Positions 16,442-23,323 of a DNA stretch of 64,000 nt are shown in pieces. The DNA comes from JBEATZ01 sp041178545 (lineage in GTDB: Bacteria; Planctomycetota; UBA1135; UBA2386). The stretch is from assembly GCA_041178545.1 (NCBI GenBank), contig JBEGVB010000062.1:1-64000 (forward strand), in the 5' to 3' direction. Within the stretch, counting starts at the first letter, position 1. Every line of letters starts with the position of its first letter. Under the pieces are notes generated by a model, which worked only from the letters and a program-made list of their open reading frames with translations, was not told the origin of the DNA and did no database searches. The translations under genes were made by a program, and so were the position numbers.

Positions 16442-17344
16442 TCAGCGCTCGCAGGCGCCGTCGACGTCCTTCGCCGACTCCACCGAGAGGTCCTTCACCA
16501 CGTTCTGCGGCTTGCTCTTGGTCTTCGCGGCCCAGGTGGAGGCAAGGTCGCTGTTGAGCCTGCGCACGGCCACCAGCTCGGCCACCACGCTGACAGCGAT
16601 CTCCTCGTGGCTGCGCGCACCGATGTACGCGCCCATGGGCGTGCGCACCGTGTCGAGGAACTCGTTGCTGACGCCCGCCTCGCGCAGGTGCCGGAAGAGC
16701 ACGACCTGCTTGGTGCGCGAGCCGATCATGCCGAGGAAGCGTGCGCGCGCGCCCTGGACGAAGCGCTGTGCCAGCGCCTCGAGGACGATGCCGTCCTCCT
16801 TGTGGCCACGGGTGACCACGACGACGTAGCTGTTGGCGCGCAGCGGCATGGCGGCCACCGCCTGCGGCAGCGGTGCGCAGAGCGTCTCGGAAGCCTCGGG
16901 GAAACGCTGTTTGGTGGCGAAGTCGGCACGGTCGTCCACCACCGTGACGCGGAAGCCTGCGAGCGCGGCAACCTGGCACAGCGCCTTGCTCACGTGGCCG
17001 CCGCCGAAGACCCAGAGCACGGGCGTGGTGACGGGCTCGACGAAGATGGTGACCTCGCCGCCGCACATGAGACCCGAGTCGGGCGAATCCTTCTCCGTCA
17101 GCCGGAAGGTGAGCGTGCGCGGCTGCTCGTCGGCGATCACCTGCAGCGCCGTGTCGTACACCTCGGCCTCGAGGCAGCCGCCGCCGACGGTGCCGAGGAA
17201 CGTGCCGTCCTCCAGCACCAGAAGGCGCATGGTGGTGCGGCCGGGAGTCGACCCGCGCGTGCCGACGATGGTGGCGAGCGCGGCAGGGATGCCCTCGCGG
17301 CGCAGGCGCACCACTTCCTCGAAGATGTCGGCGTTGCGATTCAT
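16442..17344 (-). CDS. XdhC/CoxI-family protein (molybdenum hydroxylase maturation)
   Basis: A 300-residue protein. The N-terminal XdhC/CoxI domain has ALATIVGTRGSTPGRTTMRL and GTVGGGCLEAEV. The C-terminal Rossmann-like domain has W-V-F-G-G-G-H-V-S-K-A-L and the family motif GMIGSRTK, then TPMGAYIGA. In known systems XdhC binds molybdopterin cofactor and sulfurates it for insertion into xanthine dehydrogenase-type enzymes. No molybdenum hydroxylase gene is in this window, so its target must lie elsewhere. The ATG at 17344 overlaps the stop of the SprT-like gene (ATGA), indicating translational coupling. The C-terminus is Lys-rich. Confidence 0.88.
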   Translation of the reverse strand: MNRNADIFEEVVRLRREGIPAALATIVGTRGSTPGRTTMRLLVLEDGTFLGTVGGGCLEAEVYDTALQVIADEQPRTLTFRLTEKDSPDSGLMCGGEVTIFVEPVTTPVLWVFGGGHVSKALCQVAALAGFRVTVVDDRADFATKQRFPEASETLCAPLPQAVAAMPLRANSYVVVVTRGHKEDGIVLEALAQRFVQGARARFLGMIGSRTKQVVLFRHLREAGVSNEFLDTVRTPMGAYIGARSHEEIAVSVVAELVAVRRLNSDLASTWAAKTKSKPQNVVKDLSVESAKDVDGACER

Positions 17345-17901
17345 CGGCGCGCCATTGTGCAGCGCTGGCGCACGGCCGACCAGCTCATCGTCCGCAGCGT
17401 GGCCCAGCCCACCGGGCCGGCGGAGGCGCGCAGCACCAGGAACCGCCCGTCTGCAGAGCACTTGTGGCAGGGCTCGTAGCGCACGGACCGTTCGATGCGG
17501 CGGGCCCCACAGGCGTCACAGAGCCGCAGGTAGAGCCAGCGGCCGCGGCGAGCACGGCGCTTCTGCGGGTCGACCGGCAGGTCGTGGGTGACGTGCGGGG
17601 GGTGGCCGGCGCTGCGGAGCAGCTCGGCCCACTCGCGCCCGTGCGGGCGGATGCGCGGTCCGTGCAGCCGGTAGGCGGCAAGGTGAGCAGCCTCGTGGGC
17701 AAGGATGGCCTCGATGCGCTCAGGCGCCCTTGCGAGGAGGTCCGGGTTGAGCTCGATGCGGCCCTTGCGGGGCAGCGCGCGCCCCGCGCTCGTGCGCAGG
17801 CGCCGGTTCCACACCACGCTCAACGGCTCGCATGCGGCGCCCCAGCCTGCCATCAGGCCGCGCGCCTTGGTCTCCAGCTCGTCCGCGGGGGGCAACTGCA
17901 C
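17341..17901 (-). CDS. SprT-like zinc metallopeptidase-family protein
   Basis: A 186-residue protein. The zinc motif H-E-A-A-H is followed by RLHG and a third ligand in RPHGREW, the arrangement of SprT/WSS1-type domains. A C-terminal zinc ribbon follows with C-D-A-C and C-H-K-C. The start is a GTG at 17901, 10 nt after the preceding gene's stop. The stop overlaps the xdhC start. In eukaryotes the family (Spartan) digests DNA-protein crosslinks, but the role of bacterial SprT is unclear. Its coupling with xdhC looks positional. Confidence 0.8.
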   Translation of the reverse strand: MQLPPADELETKARGLMAGWGAACEPLSVVWNRRLRTSAGRALPRKGRIELNPDLLARAPERIEAILAHEAAHLAAYRLHGPRIRPHGREWAELLRSAGHPPHVTHDLPVDPQKRRARRGRWLYLRLCDACGARRIERSVRYEPCHKCSADGRFLVLRASAGPVGWATLRTMSWSAVRQRCTMARR

Positions 17902-17911
17902 GCGGCCAGTA

Positions 17912-18289
17912 TCAGCTGCGCGCGCGACGCATTTCCAGTTCCTGCAGCGCGAACGGGAAGGTGGCGAGCGCGAGACCCACGGCGCCCGTGATGATGCCGC
18001 CGCCCTGCATGTCCGCGTCCCCGGCCGGCTGTGCCGCCACGACGAGGGCTGCACCCACGAACATGCAGACCCAGCCCGCCCACAGCGAGAAGGCATGGAG
18101 GGGCGGCACCTTGGCGGGGACGGTCTGCCTGCCGAGCTGGTCGAGCTGGCCCGGGTCGGTGACGCCGTTGGCAACGGCCTGCTCCAGCAGCCGCATGCGC
18201 GCCTGCACGTGCTTGTCGCGCTGGTCGAGCCAGGCGCGCGCCAGCACGAAGCCGAAGATCACCATCAGGAGCAGGGCCAGGGATTCCAT
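17912..18289 (-). CDS. Small integral membrane protein
   Basis: A 125-residue protein with three hydrophobic segments: an N-terminal anchor (ALLLMVIFGFVLARAWL), FSLWAGWVCMFVGAALVV and GIITGAVGLALATFPFAL. A charged helix (DQRDKHVQARMRLLEQAV) lies between the first two. The ATG at 18289 is chosen because GAGGTG lies 5 nt upstream; a GTG at 18295 would shorten that spacing. It is reminiscent of small DUF6249-like proteins, but I would not assign it. It is downstream of the HAD gene and upstream of the SprT-like gene on the same strand. Confidence 0.65.
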   Translation of the reverse strand: MESLALLLMVIFGFVLARAWLDQRDKHVQARMRLLEQAVANGVTDPGQLDQLGRQTVPAKVPPLHAFSLWAGWVCMFVGAALVVAAQPAGDADMQGGGIITGAVGLALATFPFALQELEMRRARS

Positions 18290-18355
18290 GCACACCTCGC
18301 GAGGAACAGCGTCTACGGACGGCAGCCAGAATATTGCCGGAAAGCCACGATGCGC

Positions 18356-19039
18356 TCAGCGCAGGGTGGGCAACCCGAGCACCCGCAGCAGTTCGTCGGG
18401 GTCACCGGACCAGACCACGTCGGCATGGTGGATGCCGCACCGGGTGTTCTGACGCCACACGAACGGCCAGCCCATCTGCTCGGCCGCATGGTGGTCCGGC
18501 TCCCGGTCCCCCACCATCACGGCCTTGCGCGCGCCCGAGACCTTCTGGGCCTCGAACAGCATGTCTCGCTTGGTCTCGACGTTGGGCGAGTCGAGGCAGA
18601 ACTGCCAGTCGGAGATCTCCACCAGACGCTGCCCGTGCTTCATCGCGCCCATGTAGGTGGAGCGGCAGTTGGAGGCGAGCGCCACCTTCACGCCGATCCC
18701 GCGCAGGTGCTGGAGCAGCGGCCGCACGCCCTCGAACAGGTAGTCGGTGCCGCGGCTCACCTCGTCGACCTCCATCGGCACCACCGTCTTGCGCAACTCC
18801 GGCCACAGGTGCTTGTGGCCCTCGGGCAGGAACGGGGCCCACACGCCCTCGTCCTTCATCCCCACCACCGCCTCGGCCTGCTCGTCCGTGGGCACCGGGA
18901 TCTCGATACCTTTCTGCTGCGCAAAGACCTGCAGGCCAGCACGGATGATGGGCGACCACCAGGCAAACGTGTTGTGCAGCGTGCCGTCGATGTCGAAGAC
19001 GACGAGGTCGGGCGGGATGTGGGCACTCAGGCGATGCAT
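18356..19039 (-). CDS. HAD-superfamily hydrolase (phosphatase-like)
   Basis: A 227-residue cytoplasmic enzyme. Motif I is F-D-I-D-G-T-L with the nucleophilic Asp; motif II is A-L-A-S-N; a Lys occurs in the ETKRD segment; motif III is VGDREPDHHAA. A helical cap lies between motifs I and II, as in phosphoglycolate phosphatase-like members. The substrate is unknown. The start is the ATG at 19039. The preceding lipoprotein gene ends 7 nt upstream, so this is probably the last gene of the kynureninase operon. Confidence 0.85.
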   Translation of the reverse strand: MHRLSAHIPPDLVVFDIDGTLHNTFAWWSPIIRAGLQVFAQQKGIEIPVPTDEQAEAVVGMKDEGVWAPFLPEGHKHLWPELRKTVVPMEVDEVSRGTDYLFEGVRPLLQHLRGIGVKVALASNCRSTYMGAMKHGQRLVEISDWQFCLDSPNVETKRDMLFEAQKVSGARKAVMVGDREPDHHAAEQMGWPFVWRQNTRCGIHHADVVWSGDPDELLRVLGLPTLR

Positions 19040-19046
19040 GGGTGGA

Positions 19047-19370
19047 TCAGGGGAAACGGACCTGGCGGACGCCCATGAGGGTGAACTCCTGCTGGAGCCG
19101 GTCCACCTGTACGCCCAAGTCGACTTCCTCGTCAGGCAGCCGCAGGTGCACCCACAGGTGCGGCGGCGGGTCGGTGCGCATGCGCTGGCGCAGGAGGAGC
19201 ACACAGCGCTCGAGCGACATGCGCTGGCCGTCGTAGGTGACGAAGCCGTTGCCGAGGCACCGGACCTCGACGCGCGTGCCCGTGAAGTCGGTGTCGGTCA
19301 CGACCAGTTCGTCGCTGGCGCACGCCGCGCAGAGCGCGAGCGGCACGAGGGCAGCGAGTGGCCTCAGCAC
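19047..19370 (-). CDS. Small hypothetical lipoprotein
   Basis: A 107-residue protein starting at the GTG at 19370, which lies inside the last codons of ridA (7-nt overlap). The leader VLRPLAALVPLALCAAC is a lipoprotein signal with Cys in C-A-A-C. The mature part is a single alpha/beta domain (VVTDTDFTGTRVEVRCLGN, then L-W-V-H-L-R-L). Its overlap with ridA and position before the HAD gene suggest one transcript. I do not recognise a family. Confidence 0.6.
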   Translation of the reverse strand: MLRPLAALVPLALCAACASDELVVTDTDFTGTRVEVRCLGNGFVTYDGQRMSLERCVLLLRQRMRTDPPPHLWVHLRLPDEEVDLGVQVDRLQQEFTLMGVRQVRFP

Positions 19371-19765
19371 GCGGCGATCCCCTGCACCTCGATGAGGGCA
19401 TGCGGGTCGAACAGCGAGACCACCTGGAACAACGCCATGCCGGGGTAGTGCCTGCCGCAGCGCTGCTTCCAGATCCTGCCGAACTCGCGCCGTGCGACTG
19501 CGTAGTCGTTGCGGCTGGTCACGTAGAAGTTGAGCTGGACCACGTCGGTCCACGCCATGTTGGCGTCGCGCAGGATGCAGCCGATGTTGTCCATGGCGCG
19601 TGCGAGCTGCCCCGTGAGGTCGCCGCGCTCGACGATCGCGCCGGAACGGTCGTAGCCGCACTGGCCGGCGAGGTAGAGCGTGCGGGCCTCGCCGTGCTCG
19701 ACGAGCCAGCCGTGGGCGAAACCGATGGGGTCGGCAAGATCCGCGGGATTGACGGGACGCTTCAT
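19364..19765 (-). CDS. RidA/YjgF-family enamine/imine deaminase-like protein
   Basis: A 133-residue protein. Family motifs include YLAGQCGYD, a segment L-A-R-A-M-D-N-I-G-C-I-L, NFYVTSRND and a C-terminal V-V-S-L-F-D-P-H-A-L-I-E-V-Q-G. RidA proteins hydrolyse reactive enamine/imine intermediates made by PLP enzymes. It is translationally coupled to kynB (ATGA overlap at 19762-19765). Its position after a kynureninase-like PLP enzyme supports such a detoxifying role. The usual catalytic Arg of true RidA is not obvious, so it may belong to another Rid subfamily. Confidence 0.85.
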   Translation of the reverse strand: MKRPVNPADLADPIGFAHGWLVEHGEARTLYLAGQCGYDRSGAIVERGDLTGQLARAMDNIGCILRDANMAWTDVVQLNFYVTSRNDYAVARREFGRIWKQRCGRHYPGMALFQVVSLFDPHALIEVQGIAAC

Positions 19766-20409
19766 GGGCGGGCGCTGGGTGGCAGTTCGCGCAGGATCGC
19801 GCGCACGGGGCTGCTGTCGCTGCCGACGATGCGGAGCGGCAGCGCGATGAGTTCGTGGTCGCCAGCCGGCACCTGCGACAGGTCGAGGTTCTCGAGGATG
19901 GCGATGCCGCCACTCTTCAGCACGTTGTGGCCCGCGAGGTCCTTGGACCCCGACCAGTCGATGCTGGGCGTGTCGATGCCCACGAGGCGGATGCCGTGGC
20001 GCACGAGCAGTTCGGCAGCCTCGGGGCCGAGCGCGGTGAAGTCCGGGTCCCACGCACGGTGGTCGTGTGTGACCCTGGTGCGGAACAGCATGCGCTCGCA
20101 GCCCGCGAGCAGATCGGGCGTCAGGTCCTCGGCGCGCACCAGCGAAGGCTTGCCGTGGCCGCGCACGTCGACGACGCGGCACCGGCCCATGTAGGCGTCG
20201 AGCGGGACGGAGGCCATGTCGCGACCCTGCGGGTCGTAGTGGAGCGGCGCGTCGGTGTGGGTCCCGAGGTGCACGGACATGCGGATCGTGCTCACGTTGC
20301 ACGACGCGCCCTGCTCCATGCGCGCGACCCACTCGGCGCTGAAGGGCGTGTCGCCGGGGAACACCGCGGTCTGCGGCTCGATGGGCTCGCTGACGTCCCA
20401 GTACCTCAT
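19762..20409 (-). CDS. kynB: Kynurenine formamidase / cyclase family protein
   Basis: A 215-residue metal-dependent hydrolase that, in the kynurenine pathway, turns N-formylkynurenine into kynurenine. The family signature H-L-G-T-H-T-D-A-P-L-H is complete (His47, His51, Asp53, His57). The end includes G-I-D-T-P-S-I-D and a final A-L-P-L-R-I-V-G-S. The length matches KynB. The start codon overlaps the kynU stop (ATGA) and the stop overlaps ridA. KynB is the usual call, but other cyclase-family amidohydrolases share the motif; the linkage to a kynureninase homologue is what decides it. Confidence 0.88.
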   Translation of the reverse strand: MRYWDVSEPIEPQTAVFPGDTPFSAEWVARMEQGASCNVSTIRMSVHLGTHTDAPLHYDPQGRDMASVPLDAYMGRCRVVDVRGHGKPSLVRAEDLTPDLLAGCERMLFRTRVTHDHRAWDPDFTALGPEAAELLVRHGIRLVGIDTPSIDWSGSKDLAGHNVLKSGGIAILENLDLSQVPAGDHELIALPLRIVGSDSSPVRAILRELPPSARP

Positions 20410-21599
20410 CCCGGCTTCCGCTCCTTGCCCAGCAGCCGCTCGTACTCGCGGTTGTCGAGGATCGACCGGATGCGCGCGACCGCGCTGCGCACCTCGTCCT
20501 CCGTGTTGTAGAAGTGCGGCGCCACGCGCAGGCCCGACTCGGGCCGGAAGTCGACCACGACGTCCTCGGCAGCGAGTACCTGGCAGACCTCGTAGCCGTA
20601 CGGCACGTCGAGGGCCACGTGCCCGCCACGCTGGCGCGCGTCGAGCGGCGACTTGATGCCGAGTCCTGCACGCTGCGCCTCGGACACGAGCAGCGTGGTG
20701 AGCCGCTGGCTCTTGGCACGGATCGCGTCGAGGCCGATCTCGGCGATGGCCTTGATCCCCTCGCGGCCGGCGTAGAGCGCGGGCACGTTGGGCGTGCCGG
20801 TGGCGAACTTGCCGCCGTCCTCGCGGAACTGCTGGCCGGCCGTCGAGAAGGCAAACGGCTGCCGGTGCGCGGCCCACCCGGTGAAGGTGGGCGTGAGCCG
20901 CTTGCGCTCGTCCGGGTCCACGTAGAGGAAGCAGTTGCCGGGGCCACCGCACATGTACTTCAGCGCGCCGCCCACGGCAGCATGGACGCCCCACTCGTGC
21001 AGCTTGAGCGGCAGCGTGCCACCGGAGTGGAACACGCCGAGGACGACGAAGGCACCGACGGCGCGGGCCTTGGCCACGACCGCGTGGATGTCGACGACGT
21101 ACGCGCTGCGGAAGAGCACGTGGTCCAGCTGGACGACGAGCGTCTCCTCGTCGATGGCGTCCACGAGACGCTGCACGTCCAGCGTGGTGCCGTCCCCGGG
21201 CACCCGTACCAACCGCGCGCCGCGGCTGGCCTTGGCCTCAACCACGTACTGGTCGCTGGGGAAGTTGCGCTCGCTGTAGACGATCTTGTTCCTGCGCTGC
21301 GTGAAGTCGAAGCAGGACAGCACCATCTCCAGTGCAACGGCCACGTTCTGGTGCATCGCCACCGAACCGGCTGGCACGCCGATCACCCTGGCCACGAGGT
21401 CGGCCACCTGCTCCTGCAGCACCCACCAGCCCTCACCCCAGGCACGTACCCCGCGCGTGTCCCACATGTCGAGGAACTGTCCGACCGACTCACGCGCGGC
21501 AGCCGGCATGGCGCCCAGCGAGTTGCTGATCAGGTAGTTGGTGCGCTCCGTGATGGGGAAACGCGAGCGCCAGTGGAGGAGCGGGTCGACGGGGTGCAT
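20406..21599 (-). CDS. kynU: Kynureninase-like PLP enzyme
   Basis: A 397-residue PLP-dependent fold-type I protein. SNSLGAMP (25-32) and the alpha-helical GWWVLQEQVADL segment are typical of kynureninase, as are the FPSDQYVV segment and K214-Y-M-C-G-G-P-G, the Schiff-base lysine region. Two hallmark positions deviate. The Asp of the D-x-x-H motif that contacts the PLP ring nitrogen is Gly188, although the His (His191) is kept. The residue before Lys214, normally Tyr, is Leu213. It is the first gene of a kynU-kynB-ridA operon. No tryptophan dioxygenase is in the window. Activity on kynurenine is therefore plausible from context but not certain. Confidence 0.82.
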   Translation of the reverse strand: MHPVDPLLHWRSRFPITERTNYLISNSLGAMPAAARESVGQFLDMWDTRGVRAWGEGWWVLQEQVADLVARVIGVPAGSVAMHQNVAVALEMVLSCFDFTQRRNKIVYSERNFPSDQYVVEAKASRGARLVRVPGDGTTLDVQRLVDAIDEETLVVQLDHVLFRSAYVVDIHAVVAKARAVGAFVVLGVFHSGGTLPLKLHEWGVHAAVGGALKYMCGGPGNCFLYVDPDERKRLTPTFTGWAAHRQPFAFSTAGQQFREDGGKFATGTPNVPALYAGREGIKAIAEIGLDAIRAKSQRLTTLLVSEAQRAGLGIKSPLDARQRGGHVALDVPYGYEVCQVLAAEDVVVDFRPESGLRVAPHFYNTEDEVRSAVARIRSILDNREYERLLGKERKPG

Positions 21600-21619
21600 G
21601 GGCTGCCGGGGCAGCCGTT

Positions 21620-23323
21620 CTAAGCCTGCGAGCCGAAGAAATCACGCCGCACGGTGCGCAGCAGACCAGGGTCTGCGCCCAGGCGCTCGGCGTCGAGCAG
21701 GTGCTGCTCACCTTGGTCGTGGCGCCCTTCCATCGCGCACGCCTGCGCGAGGTGGAGCAGGATCGACGGGTTCGCGGGCGCGAGCTGCCGCGCGCGGTCG
21801 AGGCACTTGAGCCCTTCGGGAGCGCGGCCCTTGCACAACAACAGCACGCCCAGACGGTTGTGCGCCTCGGCGAGGCCGGGCTGCAGGCTCACGGCGCGAC
21901 GCAGGGACCGCTCTGCTCGCCAGTGCTGCCCCATGCGGTGGCGCATGACGCCAAGCAGGAGCCAGCTCTCGGCGCAGTCACCGCGGTCGCGCACGAGACG
22001 TCGGGCGCGCTGGAGTGCGCCTGTCCGGTCGCCGGCAAGAAAGGCCGTCTCCACCTCCTGCAGCGTGGTGAGGAGGTCCGGGGCACGGGCGACCCCCAGC
22101 AACCGCTCGGCCTCGCGCTGCACCTCGGGTGCAGGTCCTAGCGCCATCAGGCGCTCGATCGAACCGATCGCGGAGGCAGCATCGCCGGTGCGCAGCTGGC
22201 CGCGCGCACGCTCGAGCCAGAGCGTGGTGTTGTTCGGCTCCAGCTCGAGCGCACGGGTCGAGAGCTCGAGCGCGGACTCGGTGCGGCCGACCTCGAACAG
22301 GTAGGCGATGAGCACGCGTGCGACGATGGGCTCGGTGGCGCCGCGCACGAGCAGTTCCTCGCACAGCTCGGCACGCAAGGCAGTGTTGCCCATGCGGTCC
22401 GCGACCGCTGCGGCCTGTGCCAGGGCACGGTCGCTCGCGAACCCGCAGGCTCGCACGGCCATCAGCAGGCTGGCAGCCTGGTCGTAGCGCCGCTGACGGT
22501 AGAGCAGTCCTGCCGTGCGCTCGACGAGGGCAGGGTCCTGCGGCATCGCATGTGCGGCACGGAGCAGCAGGTCGGCACCGTGCTCCTGGTCGCCGGCACC
22601 GATGGCAAGTTCGCCTGCCTTGCGGTGGAAGTCGGCTGGCACTTCCGCTGCGTTGGCGAGCTGGGCGAGCAGGGCGCCGATCGGCGCAGGACGCTCCCCG
22701 GCGCGCAGCAGGTTGATGCCGTGGTCGAGTGCGAGCTGGCGGACCTCGGGAGCGTGCGGTGCGCGCGCCACGCACTCACGCACCACGCGCAACAGGTCGC
22801 CGTGTGCAGGCATGAGGTTGGCCTCGAGGGCCAGCACCTCGTCGCGACCGACGATCCACCACGACAACGCCTCACCCTCGAGCGATGGCAGCGGCGCGGG
22901 AGCGCCCTCCAGGCCGAGCAGGCCCATCACCTCGAACTGCCACCGACGCAGCACGGCAAGCGGGTCCCGCGGGTCGAACGGCAGGTCGAGGCAGAGCAGT
23001 TCGGCAAGGTCCGCGGCACGGTGGGCGCGCAGCCGGATGCCGTCGGCACGGATCCAGCCGTCGACCAGCAGGCCCACGTCTTGCTGGCGGTGGACGACAG
23101 CGAGCGTGGCGGGCGGCAGCGGCTCGGTGGCGCGCAGGAAGCCACGACGGCCCTCGTGGGTGCCGAGCAGTGGGAAGAACCTCAGGCCTCGGTCGCCGTC
23201 GCGGTTGAGCAGCTGCACGAGCAGACGGGGCAACTGGCGGCCAAGGGCCTCCCATGCTGCAGCACCCGGCACGGGCGGCAGGCCCTCGGCCATGGCAAAC
23301 GCGAAGACGACGGCAAGTCCCAT
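21620..23323 (-). CDS. TPR-repeat protein coupled to the upstream secreted protein
   Basis: A 567-residue protein starting at the ATG at 23323, which overlaps the stop of the upstream gene (TGATG). The N-terminal 200 residues are alpha/beta with no recognisable motif. From about residue 230 it is a long array of TPR units with the canonical A-L-E-L-S-T-R-A-L-E-L-E-P-N and L-R-R-A-V-S-L-Q-P-G-L-A-E-A-H-N-R-L spacing. The hydrophobic start (MGLAVVFAFAMAEG) could be a leader. The overlap implies a partnership with the YetA-like protein. Function unknown. Confidence 0.75.
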   Translation of the reverse strand: MGLAVVFAFAMAEGLPPVPGAAAWEALGRQLPRLLVQLLNRDGDRGLRFFPLLGTHEGRRGFLRATEPLPPATLAVVHRQQDVGLLVDGWIRADGIRLRAHRAADLAELLCLDLPFDPRDPLAVLRRWQFEVMGLLGLEGAPAPLPSLEGEALSWWIVGRDEVLALEANLMPAHGDLLRVVRECVARAPHAPEVRQLALDHGINLLRAGERPAPIGALLAQLANAAEVPADFHRKAGELAIGAGDQEHGADLLLRAAHAMPQDPALVERTAGLLYRQRRYDQAASLLMAVRACGFASDRALAQAAAVADRMGNTALRAELCEELLVRGATEPIVARVLIAYLFEVGRTESALELSTRALELEPNNTTLWLERARGQLRTGDAASAIGSIERLMALGPAPEVQREAERLLGVARAPDLLTTLQEVETAFLAGDRTGALQRARRLVRDRGDCAESWLLLGVMRHRMGQHWRAERSLRRAVSLQPGLAEAHNRLGVLLLCKGRAPEGLKCLDRARQLAPANPSILLHLAQACAMEGRHDQGEQHLLDAERLGADPGLLRTVRRDFFGSQA

